Shown here: positions 29,333-38,861 of the stretch, piece by piece
Layout of the letters: every line of letters begins with the position of its first letter
Numbering within the stretch: the stretch's first letter is position 1
Assembly: GCF_001294465.1 (NCBI RefSeq)
Contig: NZ_LGAA01000018.1
Coordinates: 248,001 to 312,000 of the forward strand
DNA: 64,000 nucleotides
Source: Moellerella wisconsensis ATCC 35017
Lineage (GTDB): Bacteria; Pseudomonadota; Gammaproteobacteria; Enterobacterales; Enterobacteriaceae
Direction of reading: 5' to 3'
Notes under the pieces: model-generated
Seen by the model: the letters and a program-made list of their open reading frames with translations, nothing else
The model's database searches: none
Told to the model about the DNA's origin: nothing
Position numbers and translations under genes: made by a program

Positions 29333-30973
29333 ATGATAAAAAATATTAATAAAACCTGTGTGGCTCTAGCGGTTTCTGCTTCAATATTGGCGGCAACACA
29401 GGGAGCAACATTTGCGGCCAATGTTTCTGAAGGGGTGCAATTAGCTGAAAAACAAAATTTAGTACGTAATAACGGTTCTGAGCCTCAGTCATTAGATCCA
29501 CATAAAATAGAAGGTGTACCGGAAGCCAGTTTAGCGCGTGATTTGTATGAGGGGATCACTATTGTTGGACCTGATGGGGAAATATTACCGGGTTCTGCGA
29601 TTAGTTGGGAAAATAAAGATTTTACCCAGTGGACATTTAATATTCGCGAGGGCGCAAAATGGTCCAATGGTGACCCTGTAACGGCAGGGGATTTTGTTTA
29701 TAGCTGGCAACGATTAGCTAGCCCTGATACCGCATCACCTTACGCAAGCTATTTACAATATGCTCATATTGAAAATATTGATGATGTTATTGTTGGGAAG
29801 AAAAAACCTACCGAATTAGGGGTTAAAGCTCTTGATGATCATACTCTAGTCGTGACGTTAAGTGAGGCCGTACCTTATCTACCCAAATTATTAGCTCATT
29901 CTTCTATGTCCCCCGTGAATAAAAAAACTATCGAGAAATACGGTGCTAAATGGACTCAACCAGCTAATTTTGTCGGAAATGGAGCCTATAAACTCAAAGA
30001 TTGGACAGTTAACGAGCGAATTGTGTTAGCGCGTAATCCTAACTATTGGAATAATGATAAAACCGTCATTGATCAAGTGACATTCTTACCTATCTCTTCT
30101 GAAGTAACCGATGTTAATCGCTATCGCAGCGGTGAAATTGATATGACTTACAGTAATTTGCCGATAGAACAATTTAAATCGCTGCAAAAAAATATGCCGA
30201 ATGAATTAAAAATTAATCCATATTTATGCACTTATTATTATGAAATTAATAATGAGAAACCGCCATTTGATAATCCTAAAGTACGAGAAGCGCTTAAATT
30301 ATCCATGGATAGAGATACCATAACTTATAAAGTTAAAGCTCAAGGGGATATTCCGGCCTATGGTTTTACGCCTCCGTTTACCGATGGAATGGAGAGTGAA
30401 AAACCGGATTGGTATCAAAATATGGATCAGCAACAGCGGAATGATAAAGCCAAACAATTGCTGGCAGAAGCAGGCTATAATGAATCTAATCCATTGAAAT
30501 TTAATTTATTATATAACACCTCGGATTTACATAAACGTATTGCTATCGCCGCGGCTTCAATGTGGAAAAAGAATTTAGGCGCGGATGTTAAATTAGAGAA
30601 CCAAGAATGGAAAACGTTCTTAGACACTCGTCACCAAGGAACATACGACGTAGCGCGTGCAGGATGGTGTGCGGATTATAATGAACCATCGTCTTTCTTG
30701 AATATGTTGTTGTCATACAGCAGTAACAATACGGTACATTATAAAAATAAACAGTACGATGCGTTAATTAAAGAAACGTTACGGGCTAAAACGGATAATG
30801 AACGTGCTAAGTTATATCAACAAGCTGAGAAATTAGTCGATCAAGACTCGGCGATTGTCCCACTATATTATTATGTAAATACACGCTTGGTTAAACCGTA
30901 TGTAGGTGGATACAGCGGTAAAGATCCTTTAGATAATCTACATACCAAAGATTTATATATTATCAAAAAATAA
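29333..30973 (+). CDS. oppA: Oligopeptide ABC transporter, periplasmic binding protein OppA
   Basis: Binds di- to pentapeptides in the periplasm for uptake by OppBCDF. A signal peptide ending ATFA (about residue 28) precedes an SBP family 5 protein; NNGSEPQSLDPHKIEG and PANFVGNGAYKLKDW are family blocks. 546 residues (E. coli 543). GGGAG lies seven bases before the ATG. First gene of oppABCDF; a hairpin separates it from oppB, consistent with excess production of the binding protein. Confidence 0.97.
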   Translation: MIKNINKTCVALAVSASILAATQGATFAANVSEGVQLAEKQNLVRNNGSEPQSLDPHKIEGVPEASLARDLYEGITIVGPDGEILPGSAISWENKDFTQWTFNIREGAKWSNGDPVTAGDFVYSWQRLASPDTASPYASYLQYAHIENIDDVIVGKKKPTELGVKALDDHTLVVTLSEAVPYLPKLLAHSSMSPVNKKTIEKYGAKWTQPANFVGNGAYKLKDWTVNERIVLARNPNYWNNDKTVIDQVTFLPISSEVTDVNRYRSGEIDMTYSNLPIEQFKSLQKNMPNELKINPYLCTYYYEINNEKPPFDNPKVREALKLSMDRDTITYKVKAQGDIPAYGFTPPFTDGMESEKPDWYQNMDQQQRNDKAKQLLAEAGYNESNPLKFNLLYNTSDLHKRIAIAAASMWKKNLGADVKLENQEWKTFLDTRHQGTYDVARAGWCADYNEPSSFLNMLLSYSSNNTVHYKNKQYDALIKETLRAKTDNERAKLYQQAEKLVDQDSAIVPLYYYVNTRLVKPYVGGYSGKDPLDNLHTKDLYIIKK

Positions 30974-30993
30974 TAAGATGCTGATCATTGTTC

Positions 30994-31042
30994 ATATTGC
31001 TGCCACTGAGCCACATCAATTTATTTATGGTGGCAGCAATAT
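30994..31042 (+). repeat. Hairpin between oppA and oppB
   Basis: Twelve-base-pair perfect arms ATATTGCTGCCA/TGGCAGCAATAT with a 25-nt loop that can pair further (CCA/TGG). No T tract. Likely protects oppA mRNA 3' ends or causes partial termination. Confidence 0.65.
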
Positions 31043-31102
31043 AGAGATCATAGCGATAATAGAAAGTCCAAATAATGGATGACCACAGTATAAATTATCA
31101 CT

Positions 31103-31119
31103 CTGAATAAGTTATTCAG
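31103..31119. repeat. Palindrome before oppB
   Basis: CTGAATAA-G-TTATTCAG, 8-bp arms around a single base, ending 12 bp before the oppB ATG. With no loop it looks more like a protein dyad than an RNA hairpin. Confidence 0.45.
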
Positions 31120-31131
31120 TAGGAAGGGGCA

Positions 31132-32052
31132 ATGTTAAAGTTTATTATTCGCCGGTTACTTGAGGCGATACCGACATTATTTATTTTGATTACTATTTCA
31201 TTTTTTATGATGCGCTTAGCACCGGGAAGCCCATTTACCGGGGAGCGAAAGTTACCACCAGAAGTTATGGCGAATATTGAAGCGAAATATCATTTAAATG
31301 ATCCCATCTATAAACAATACTTTTCTTATTTGGCCCAATTATCTCAAGGTGATTTTGGTCCTTCCTTTAAATATAAAGATTACAGCGTTAATGAGTTAGT
31401 CGCGAAAGCTTTTCCGGTATCGGCAAAACTTGGCGCGACGGCTTTTTTGGTGGCGGTTCTGTTTGGCGTTTCTGCGGGAGTAATCGCAGCACTTAATCAA
31501 AATACTAAATGGGACTTTACGGTGATGGGATTCGCAATGACGGGGGTAGTTATTCCCAGTTTTGTGGTAGCGCCATTATTGGTCCTCATTTTTGCCATTC
31601 AGCTGAAGTGGTTACCCGGCGGGGGCTGGGATGGCGGTGCGGCTAAAAATATGATTTTGCCAATGGTGGCTTTATCCTTAGCTTATATTGCCAGCATTTC
31701 GCGTATTACGCGCGGCTCAATGATTGAAGTCATGCACTCTAATTTTATTCGTACTGCTCGTGCTAAAGGGTTACCGCTCAGAACAATTGTTTTACGTCAT
31801 GCGCTTAAGCCAGCATTATTACCGGTATTATCCTATATGGGACCGGCATTTGTCGGGATTATTACCGGTTCGATGGTCGTAGAAACGATTTTTGGCTTAC
31901 CAGGAATCGGTCAGTTATTCGTTAATGGTGCGCTTAATCGGGATTATTCACTGGTACTGAGTTTAACCATTTTGGTCGGGGTGTTAACCATCGCCTTTAA
32001 TGCGATTGTTGATGTGTTATATGCGGTGATTGACCCGAAAATTCGTTACTGA
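31132..32052 (+). CDS. oppB: Oligopeptide ABC transporter permease OppB
   Basis: Inner-membrane permease with six transmembrane segments; the EAA loop is the block RTARAKGLPLRTIVLRHALK near residue 200. The N-terminal MLKFIIRRLLEAIPTLFIL is typical of DppB/OppB. 306 residues, equal to E. coli. Pairs with OppC in the membrane channel. AGGAAGGGG precedes the ATG. Confidence 0.97.
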   Translation: MLKFIIRRLLEAIPTLFILITISFFMMRLAPGSPFTGERKLPPEVMANIEAKYHLNDPIYKQYFSYLAQLSQGDFGPSFKYKDYSVNELVAKAFPVSAKLGATAFLVAVLFGVSAGVIAALNQNTKWDFTVMGFAMTGVVIPSFVVAPLLVLIFAIQLKWLPGGGWDGGAAKNMILPMVALSLAYIASISRITRGSMIEVMHSNFIRTARAKGLPLRTIVLRHALKPALLPVLSYMGPAFVGIITGSMVVETIFGLPGIGQLFVNGALNRDYSLVLSLTILVGVLTIAFNAIVDVLYAVIDPKIRY

Positions 32053-32065
32053 TCTGGAGTAAGCT

Positions 32066-32974
32066 ATGTTACTACATTCAAAAAACAGCGATGCTCTGGA
32101 AAGTTTCTCCGAGCAGCTCGATATTGAAGGGCGCAGTTTGTGGCAAGATGCACGTCGGCGATTTATTAATAATAAAGCCGCGTTAGCCAGTGTATGTCTG
32201 TTATTTCTAATCACTCTATTTGTAATTTTTGCCCCAATGTTATCACCATTTCTTTATGATGATACCGACTGGGATATGATGTCGATGCCACCAGATTTTG
32301 CCAGTGGACACTATTTTGGTACAGATGCCTCCGGGCGTGATTTGCTAGTTCGTGTAGCCATAGGGGGACGAATTTCATTAATGGTGGGCGTTGCTGCGGC
32401 ATTTGTTGCCGTCATTGTGGGCACATTGTACGGCTCACTATCGGGTTATTTAGGGGGTAAAATCGACTCTTTGATGATGCGTTTACTCGAGATCCTTAAC
32501 TCTTTCCCATTTATGTTTTTTGTTATTTTATTAGTCACTGTATTTGGACAGAATATTTTACTTATTTTTGTGGCCATCGGAATGGTTTCTTGGTTGGATA
32601 TGGCTCGTATCGTACGGGGTCAAACGTTGGGCTTAAAGCGTAAAGAGTTTATTGAAGCAGCGTTGGTGGGTGGGGTTAAAACTCGGCAAATTATCTTGCG
32701 TCACATTGTCCCCAATGTGCTCGGGGTGGTAGTGGTATACGCCTCTTTGCTAGTTCCAAGTATGATTTTATTTGAATCCTTTCTCAGTTTTCTGGGATTA
32801 GGCACCCAAGAACCCTTAAGCAGCTGGGGGGCATTGTTAAGCGACGGCGCTAACTCAATGGAAGTCACTCCATGGTTATTATTAATTCCGGCAGCGTTTT
32901 TGGTGACCACCTTATTCTGCTTTAATTTTATTGGCGATGGCTTGCGTGATGCCCTCGACCCGAAAGATCGCTAA
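32066..32974 (+). CDS. oppC: Oligopeptide ABC transporter permease OppC
   Basis: Second inner-membrane permease subunit, 302 residues as in E. coli. It has an N-terminal cytoplasmic stretch, a first membrane segment near residues 38-58, and the EAA loop around KEFIEAALVGGVKTRQII. GGAGTAAG precedes the ATG, 13 bp after oppB. Confidence 0.97.
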   Translation: MLLHSKNSDALESFSEQLDIEGRSLWQDARRRFINNKAALASVCLLFLITLFVIFAPMLSPFLYDDTDWDMMSMPPDFASGHYFGTDASGRDLLVRVAIGGRISLMVGVAAAFVAVIVGTLYGSLSGYLGGKIDSLMMRLLEILNSFPFMFFVILLVTVFGQNILLIFVAIGMVSWLDMARIVRGQTLGLKRKEFIEAALVGGVKTRQIILRHIVPNVLGVVVVYASLLVPSMILFESFLSFLGLGTQEPLSSWGALLSDGANSMEVTPWLLLIPAAFLVTTLFCFNFIGDGLRDALDPKDR

Positions 32975-32984
32975 GGGGATAATA

Positions 32985-33971
32985 ATGAACAATATACAGC
33001 CCACATCATTGCTTTCAGTCAAAGAGCTAAATGTTGAATTTACGACACCCGACGGTCAAGTTACTGCCGTTAATCGTCTTAATTTTGAACTTAACGCGGG
33101 AGAAACCTTAGGGATCGTCGGTGAGTCAGGCTCAGGAAAATCTCAAACCGCTTTTGCCTTAATGGGGCTATTAGCTAAAAATGGTAAAGTCAGTGGCTCG
33201 GCACAGTTCAACGGACGCGAAATTTTGCATCTTAGCGAAAAACACCTTAATCGTATGCGAGCTGAAGAAATTTCAATGATTTTCCAAGATCCCATGACGT
33301 CATTGAATCCTTATTTAAAAATTGGTACCCAGTTGTCTGAAGTATTGCGTTTGCATAAGGGCATGAGTAAGCAGCAGGCGTATGAAGGATCTGTGCGTAT
33401 GCTTGACGCGGTGAAAATGCCCGAGGCTCGCAAGCGGATGGAGATGTATCCACATGAATTTTCAGGTGGTATGCGCCAACGCGTTATGATTGCTATGGCG
33501 TTATTATGTCAGCCAAAATTATTAATTGCCGATGAACCAACTACCGCATTAGATGTGACGGTACAAGCACAGATTATGATATTGCTTAATGAGCTAAAAC
33601 ATGAATTTAACACATCAATTATTCTAATAACTCATGATTTAGGCGTTGTGGCGGGAGTTTGTGATAAAGTTTTAGTCATGTATGCCGGACGTACCATGGA
33701 GTATGGTACTGCACGTGACGTATTTTATCAGCCTTCCCATCCGTATTCTATTGGTTTACTTGAAGCGGTACCGCGTTTAGACGGTAACAGTGAAATTTTA
33801 GCTACTATTCCTGGTAATCCTCCGAATCTGTTACGTTTACCTAAAGGTTGCCCATTTGGTCCTCGATGTCAATTTGCTTATGATAGATGCCACCAGCATG
33901 AGCCAACGTTACAAGCATTCTCACAAAATAGATTACGAGCGTGCTTTAAGCACGTTGAGGAGTTGGCATGA
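32985..33971 (+). CDS. oppD: Oligopeptide ABC transporter ATP-binding protein OppD
   Basis: ATPase subunit. Walker A GESGSGKS, signature FSGGMRQR, Walker B LLIADEPTTALD, switch His in LITHDLG, and the C-terminal oligopeptide-transporter domain with LPKGCPFGPRCQFAYDRC, whose cysteines may bind an Fe-S cluster as in related transporters. The start is ATG 32985 after AAGGGGAT; an in-frame upstream extension overlaps oppC and is not real. 328 residues (E. coli 337). Confidence 0.97.
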   Translation: MNNIQPTSLLSVKELNVEFTTPDGQVTAVNRLNFELNAGETLGIVGESGSGKSQTAFALMGLLAKNGKVSGSAQFNGREILHLSEKHLNRMRAEEISMIFQDPMTSLNPYLKIGTQLSEVLRLHKGMSKQQAYEGSVRMLDAVKMPEARKRMEMYPHEFSGGMRQRVMIAMALLCQPKLLIADEPTTALDVTVQAQIMILLNELKHEFNTSIILITHDLGVVAGVCDKVLVMYAGRTMEYGTARDVFYQPSHPYSIGLLEAVPRLDGNSEILATIPGNPPNLLRLPKGCPFGPRCQFAYDRCHQHEPTLQAFSQNRLRACFKHVEELA

Positions 33972-34969
33972 TCCCGTTAGAACAGCGCCAAGTATTATTA
34001 GAAGTTGACGATCTAAAAGTTCATTTCGCGATAAAAGATCATAAACAGTGGTTTTGGCAAGCCGATAAATCACTGAAAGCTGTCGATGGGGTGACACTGC
34101 GACTTTACGAAGGTGAAACCTTAGGTGTCGTGGGGGAATCCGGCTGTGGTAAATCCACATTAGCTCGCGCTATCATTGGCTTAGTGAAAGCTTCAGGGGG
34201 GGCAGTCAGTTGGTTAGGGCGCGATTTATTAGGCATGAATGCCCAACAATGGCGAGAAGTACGCAGCGATATTCAAATGATTTTTCAAGATCCTTTGGCC
34301 TCATTGAACCCAAGAATGACGATTGGCGATATTATTGCTGAGCCACTAAAAACTTATTTCCCGAAAATGAAATCAGCTGAAATCGAGGACAAAGTAAAAA
34401 ATATTATGATGAGAGTTGGGTTATTACCCAATCTGATTAATCGTTATCCGCATGAATTTTCTGGCGGTCAATGTCAGCGAATTGGTATTGCCCGGGCATT
34501 GATTTTAGAGCCTAAACTGATTATTTGCGATGAGCCTGTATCGGCACTGGATGTGTCAATTCAGGCGCAAGTTGTTAATTTATTACAGCAATTACAGCGT
34601 GAAATGGGGCTATCATTAATTTTTATTGCTCATGATTTAGCCGTAGTAAAACATATTTCAGATAGAGTGTTAGTGATGTATTTGGGGCATGCCGTCGAAC
34701 TTGGCACTTATGATCAGGTATATAATTCACCGCTGCATCCTTACACCAAAGCGTTGATGTCTGCGGTACCGGTCCCAGATCCTGATAAAGAACGTAATAA
34801 ATCAATCGAATTGCTAGAAGGTGAGCTACCTTCGCCAATCAATCCACCTTCAGGTTGTGTTTTTCGTACGCGATGTCCGTTGGCCGACGACGAATGTGGT
34901 AGAACTAAACCATTGCTAGAAGGCAGTTTTAAGCATGCGGTCTCATGTTTGAAAATCGATCCATTATAA
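33968..34969 (+). CDS. oppF: Oligopeptide ABC transporter ATP-binding protein OppF
   Basis: Second ATPase subunit, 333 residues (E. coli 334). Walker A GESGCGKS, signature FSGGQCQR, Walker B LIICDEPVSALD and a Cys-containing C-terminal segment (CVFRTRCPLADDEC). Its ATG overlaps the oppD stop by 4 bp (ATGA), so translation is coupled. Last gene of the operon. Confidence 0.97.
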   Translation: MIPLEQRQVLLEVDDLKVHFAIKDHKQWFWQADKSLKAVDGVTLRLYEGETLGVVGESGCGKSTLARAIIGLVKASGGAVSWLGRDLLGMNAQQWREVRSDIQMIFQDPLASLNPRMTIGDIIAEPLKTYFPKMKSAEIEDKVKNIMMRVGLLPNLINRYPHEFSGGQCQRIGIARALILEPKLIICDEPVSALDVSIQAQVVNLLQQLQREMGLSLIFIAHDLAVVKHISDRVLVMYLGHAVELGTYDQVYNSPLHPYTKALMSAVPVPDPDKERNKSIELLEGELPSPINPPSGCVFRTRCPLADDECGRTKPLLEGSFKHAVSCLKIDPL

Positions 34970-35010
34970 TTTAGCCAGTGAAGAGACAAATAAACTAGGT
35001 CTGTATAGAA

Positions 35011-35069
35011 TAGCCCGAGTTTTTCTATTTTTAATTGTAATATTAATAAGTTATCGCAGTAACTCGGGC
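35011..35069. terminator. Possible terminator between convergent oppF and yciU
   Basis: Nine-base-pair arms GCCCGAGTT/AACTCGGGC (35011-35019 with 35061-35069) with a T-rich loop of 41 nt. A smaller hairpin can form inside. Function uncertain. Confidence 0.4.
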
Positions 35070-35071
35070 AA

Positions 35072-35404
35072 TTACTGACGCCAAATAATATGTGAAAATG
35101 GCTGTGATAAGTCTCGGCTTATTAAAATACGAGCGAAAATATCTTTTAGTTCGGCATCTTCATCTTCCGCCAGCCCAATCACTACTTCACAGAAACGTTG
35201 ACTATCAATCTCTCGGTTTAATTGCTGCTGCCAATCTTCGCTCACATCGATAACTTCTGCCGCGCCACACTGTTCAAATTGCAAACTAAAAATAATTTGA
35301 TCTGCCGGCTCTAAGTGCTCGCTGGCACCTTCCAGAAATAAGTCGTACGCGATTTCTAAGGCATCATCTTCAGTAATTAATTGATTGCTAACAGAACTAT
35401 TCAT
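35072..35404 (-). CDS. yciU: YciU, UPF0263 / HI1450 family (putative dsDNA mimic)
   Basis: Small acidic protein of a family proposed to mimic DNA. The sequence is rich in Asp and Glu throughout and matches E. coli YciU (109 residues), including EVVIGLAEDEDAE and the terminal HIIWRQ. I prefer ATG 35404 (110 residues) with AAGGTG upstream; a GTG at 35416 is the alternative. It lies 38 bp after cls on the same strand, as in E. coli. Confidence 0.9.
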   Translation of the reverse strand: MNSSVSNQLITEDDALEIAYDLFLEGASEHLEPADQIIFSLQFEQCGAAEVIDVSEDWQQQLNREIDSQRFCEVVIGLAEDEDAELKDIFARILISRDLSQPFSHIIWRQ

Positions 35405-35423
35405 CTTGGTTAACACCTTAACT

Positions 35424-35457
35424 AGTTAGAGTAACGGACAAGTTAGAGTAACGGACT
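35424..35457. repeat. 17-bp tandem duplication across the cls stop codon
   Basis: AGTTAGAGTAACGGACA occurs twice in direct tandem (35424-35440 and 35441-35457, the last base differing). The second copy encodes the final residues and stop of cls; the first lies just beyond it. Confidence 0.8.
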
Positions 35458-36903
35458 AAAGAAATAACATAAACGTTCCACAATACGATTCCAGAATGGG
35501 CGTTGTTCCCACTCTTCAAGCTCCAAGCGGGTAGAACGTGCAATATAATCATATTGAACGATGGTGAGATCGCTACCAAATACTTTGTCATCGATAACGA
35601 CAGTAATTTCAAAATTGAGCCATAAACTGCGCATATCTAAATTAACCGAGCCGACAAGACTTAATTCGCCATCAACTAATACGCTTTTAGTATGCAATAA
35701 ACCATCTTCGAATTGATAAATTTTAACGCCGGACTCTAATAATTCAGTGTAGAACGATCGACTTGCCCAGCGCACTAAAAATGAATCATTTTGCCGTGGC
35801 ATAATAATACTGACATCGACGCCACGCATTGCTGCTGTGCATATGGCATGCATTAAATCATCACTAGGCACAAAATAAGGTGTGGTAAATATCAACTGTT
35901 TGCGTGCCGAGAAAATAGCGGTCATTAATGATTGCTGGATAAGCTCATCGGGAAAGCCCGGGCCGGAGGCAATAACTTGGGTCGTATGACCGTCATCACG
36001 CTCAAACGGCATAATATTGGTATCTGGCGGCGGCGGTAACATACGTTGTCCCGTTTCCATCTCCCAGTCAAAAGCGTATACAATCCCTAACGTTGTGCTG
36101 ACTGGCCCTTCCATGCGCACCAAAACATCAATCCATTGCCCGACGCCCGCATCTTGTTTAAAGTAGCGTGGATCAACCATATTCATACTGCCGGTATAAG
36201 AAATATAATTATCAATTAAGATAATTTTACGGTGCTGGCGTAAGTCCATTCGACGTAGGAAAAAACGCCACAAGCTAACTTTCAATGACTCGATAAACTC
36301 GATGCCTGCTTGACGCATTTGGTCAGGATAGGGGCCGCGGAAAAAGTGCCAACTGCCCGCAGAGTCAACCATAACTCGGCATTTAACGCCACGTTTTGCA
36401 GCGTTGATTAAGGCCTCTGTGACACCATCGACTAAGCCTCCCGGTTGCCAGATATAAAACACCATTTCAATTGAATGACTGGCATTATTAATATCATTAA
36501 CAATGGCTTTTAGTGATTCCTCACAGGTTGTCATTAATTGAATACGATTGCCTTTAACCCCAGCAATTCCTTGGCGTTTTTCACATAGTTGGAACAGAGG
36601 TTCAGCAACAGCGCTATTTTCGGTAGCAAAGATATGTTTAGAATGCCGCAATCCTTCTAGCCAGGTCGCGACAGAAGGCCACATTTGTTGCGCTTTTGCT
36701 ACCCGTCGTTTGCCCAGATGTAATTCGCCAAAGGCGATATAAGCAATAATCCCAACTAATGGCAGAATATAGATAATTAATAACCACGTCATGGCGGAGG
36801 TGACAGGACGACGCTTCACCAATACTCGCACTGTAACAGCGGCAATTAATAGCCAATAAAGGAAAAAGAATAACCAACTCAATAGGGTATACACTGTTGT
36901 CAT
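35443..36903 (-). CDS. cls: Cardiolipin synthase A
   Basis: Condenses two phosphatidylglycerols to cardiolipin at the inner membrane. Two N-terminal membrane segments (about 4-25 and 38-58) precede two phospholipase-D HKD motifs: HRKIILID starting at His224 (the E. coli number) and HTKSVLVD near residue 400. 486 residues, equal to E. coli ClsA. Followed by yciU. Confidence 0.97.
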   Translation of the reverse strand: MTTVYTLLSWLFFFLYWLLIAAVTVRVLVKRRPVTSAMTWLLIIYILPLVGIIAYIAFGELHLGKRRVAKAQQMWPSVATWLEGLRHSKHIFATENSAVAEPLFQLCEKRQGIAGVKGNRIQLMTTCEESLKAIVNDINNASHSIEMVFYIWQPGGLVDGVTEALINAAKRGVKCRVMVDSAGSWHFFRGPYPDQMRQAGIEFIESLKVSLWRFFLRRMDLRQHRKIILIDNYISYTGSMNMVDPRYFKQDAGVGQWIDVLVRMEGPVSTTLGIVYAFDWEMETGQRMLPPPPDTNIMPFERDDGHTTQVIASGPGFPDELIQQSLMTAIFSARKQLIFTTPYFVPSDDLMHAICTAAMRGVDVSIIMPRQNDSFLVRWASRSFYTELLESGVKIYQFEDGLLHTKSVLVDGELSLVGSVNLDMRSLWLNFEITVVIDDKVFGSDLTIVQYDYIARSTRLELEEWEQRPFWNRIVERLCYFFSPLL

Positions 36904-37291
36904 ACTAAGATGCTAACCTCGGGGGACGAAAAGTGAAGTGGATGAACATCATCACAGTAAAATGATAATCAACGATTTATACCGATGCTGGCTAAATTTA
37001 ACAAATATTTAGATTAAAAGCTGCGAAAATGAGTAAATAATTTAATAAAAGTTACCGCTATCATTTTATGATTTCATTTTTTAATAAAAATACCATTTTC
37101 AACTATTGTTTTTGGCACTTGTTTTTAATATTAGTTTTTGGCACTAAATGACTTAAAGATAAATAATTTAATCTATCGAATCAACGTGAATTGAAAACTT
37201 ATCTCATCCCCTTGGATCCCTAGTTTAAAGGTCTATAATATTGCAACAAAATATTATCATCCATATTTTCTTGAGAATTTAAGGGTAAAAG
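36904..37291. other. Divergent cls-yciY intergenic region
   Basis: About 390 bp, AT-rich, no gene. Contains two copies of TTTTGGCACT (around 37109 and 37136) 27 bp apart, of unknown meaning. Confidence 0.45.
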
Positions 37292-37465
37292 ATGAGACGC
37301 AGTCGTAATGAAGTCGGTCGTTGGAGAATGTTAAGACAAGCTACTCGCCGTCGTCGCCGTTGGCTAGAAGGACAGTCGCGACGTAATTTACATATCTACG
37401 CAATGCGTAAGATAGATATTTATAAAAGCCGTCGTTCGCTGTTATTTACTGAATGGAAAGAATGA
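37292..37465 (+). CDS. yciY: Small conserved basic protein YciY
   Basis: A 57-codon gene. The product begins MRRSRNEVGRWRMLRQ and has an Arg-rich core with WLEGQSRRN; it matches E. coli YciY (57 residues), which also lies near cls and tonB. AAGGG precedes the ATG. Function unknown; the charge suggests nucleic-acid or membrane-surface binding, but this is a guess. Confidence 0.88.
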   Translation: MRRSRNEVGRWRMLRQATRRRRRWLEGQSRRNLHIYAMRKIDIYKSRRSLLFTEWKE

Positions 37466-37497
37466 GTTTAAGCCATAATTTTGGCACAATAATAAGA

Positions 37498-37516
37498 TTG
37501 AATGATAATCCTTATT
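37498..37516 (+). promoter_or_regulatory. Fur box upstream of tonB
   Basis: The segment containing AATGATAATCCTTAT matches the 19-bp Fur consensus at about 14 positions. It lies 80 bp before the tonB start; tonB is iron-repressed by Fur in E. coli. Confidence 0.7.
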
Positions 37517-37595
37517 GAATATGATTGCTATTTGCATTTAAACTATAGCCCATGATGTTTCACGAATAATTTCGGCAGTAGGATAAAATTAGGCT

Positions 37596-38333
37596 ATGCG
37601 TTGTATTCGTTGGATTTTTATTATTGTGCTTTCATTAGCTCTGCATGCAGGGTTAGCTATGGCGTGGATGTTTAATCAGCCCAAAGTTACGCCTCCCCCT
37701 GAACCCATGACTATCGCCATGCTAGCGTTTGAATCACCTGAGCCAGCTGCCGAGTCAGCCTCATCATCTGCTGCGGTGGAGCCAGAACCTGAGCCAGAGC
37801 CCGAACCTGTGACACCGCCACCCCCGAGAGTTAAACCGGCGATTGCGATTGCAGAAAAAAAACCTGAAGTAAAACCAAAACCGAAGCCAAAACCAAAAAA
37901 AGAACAAAAACGAGAGAAAAAACAGCCTATTAAGCCGATTGAAAACAAGTTAGCAGATAAAAACACCCCGTCGCTTGAGTCTCTAAACAGCGGTAAACCG
38001 GCAGCGCAAACGGTAAAAACGGATAACCAAGGAAGTACAAATTCGTCAAGTAGTGGTGCTCGTGGGCCTAAAGCCTTACGTCGACAAGCCCCTAGTTATC
38101 CTGATAGGGCACGCCGTCTGGGTAAAGAAGGGGTGGTGAAAGTTCGTTATGATATCGATACTGACGGGCGAATTACCAATGTAGAAATTATTGAAGCTAC
38201 GCCTAAAGGATTATTTGAGCGTGAAGTCAAGCGAGCCATGAACCGTTGGTTATACGAGCAAAAACCACAACCGACAACCGGTAAAATTGTTGAAATACGG
38301 TTTAAAATTGACGGAACTGTTAGCCAAATATAA
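37596..38333 (+). CDS. tonB: Energy transducer TonB
   Basis: Couples the ExbBD proton-driven motor to outer-membrane receptors. One N-terminal membrane anchor (about 6-27) carries the Ser13...His17 pair that corresponds to Ser16/His20 of E. coli. A periplasmic spacer has Glu-Pro repeats (about 62-70) then Lys-Pro repeats (about 90-100). The C-terminal domain starts at the conserved APSYPDRARRLGKEG. 245 residues (E. coli 239). Confidence 0.95.
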   Translation: MRCIRWIFIIVLSLALHAGLAMAWMFNQPKVTPPPEPMTIAMLAFESPEPAAESASSSAAVEPEPEPEPEPVTPPPPRVKPAIAIAEKKPEVKPKPKPKPKKEQKREKKQPIKPIENKLADKNTPSLESLNSGKPAAQTVKTDNQGSTNSSSSGARGPKALRRQAPSYPDRARRLGKEGVVKVRYDIDTDGRITNVEIIEATPKGLFEREVKRAMNRWLYEQKPQPTTGKIVEIRFKIDGTVSQI

Positions 38334-38340
38334 GCCAATA

Positions 38341-38382
38341 AAAAATACCGGTGTTTTAATATTAAAAACACCGGTATTTTTT
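38341..38382. terminator. Bidirectional terminator between tonB and yciA
   Basis: Seventeen-base-pair perfect stem AAAAATACCGGTGTTTT/AAAACACCGGTATTTTT (38341-38357 with 38365-38381) with a 7-nt loop; A and T ends make it work for both convergent genes. Confidence 0.92.
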
Positions 38383-38435
38383 CATCTATCTATCAAACCA
38401 AACATGAATTCAAATATGAATTAAATTACTTGCCA

Positions 38436-38861
38436 TCAAGTTGATAAACCTGAACCTTCTAAGACAAAATTACGTTTCTCAGGCGGTAATAAACGTGGTT
38501 TGTTTTCATCATTAATAGCTACATAGGTAAAGGTTGCCTCAGTCGCTCGATAACGCTGGCCAACGGGTTCTGTAGATACTTTCTTTACCCAGACTTCAAT
38601 ATTGACTGTAATTGAACTGTTTCCCGTTTTTAGACAGCGAGCGTAACAGCACACTACATCACCGACAGAGACCGATTTTTGAAACTCAATGCCATTCACT
38701 GCCACAGTAACCACACGGCCTAATGCAATTTCTTTAGCCAGAATCGCGCCCCCGATATCCATTTGTGACATTAACCAGCCACCAAAAATATCACCATTCG
38801 CATTGGTATCTGCGGGCATGGCAAGTGTCCGAAGTACTAACTCTCCATTCGGTAAATGCAT
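38436..38861 (-). CDS. yciA: Acyl-CoA thioesterase YciA
   Basis: Hot-dog fold thioesterase acting on a broad range of acyl-CoAs. The active-site block TNANGDIFGGWLMSQMDIGGA is complete (Asn/Asp at about 20-24). 141 residues, E. coli 132, with a few extra C-terminal residues. In E. coli yciI lies between yciA and tonB; it is absent here. Confidence 0.95.
   Translation of the reverse strand: MHLPNGELVLRTLAMPADTNANGDIFGGWLMSQMDIGGAILAKEIALGRVVTVAVNGIEFQKSVSVGDVVCCYARCLKTGNSSITVNIEVWVKKVSTEPVGQRYRATEATFTYVAINDENKPRLLPPEKRNFVLEGSGLST

Noticed and set aside
32931-32984. Upstream extension of OppD
   Set aside because: The extra 18 residues overlap the end of oppC and lack homology; ATG 32985 has a good ribosome site.
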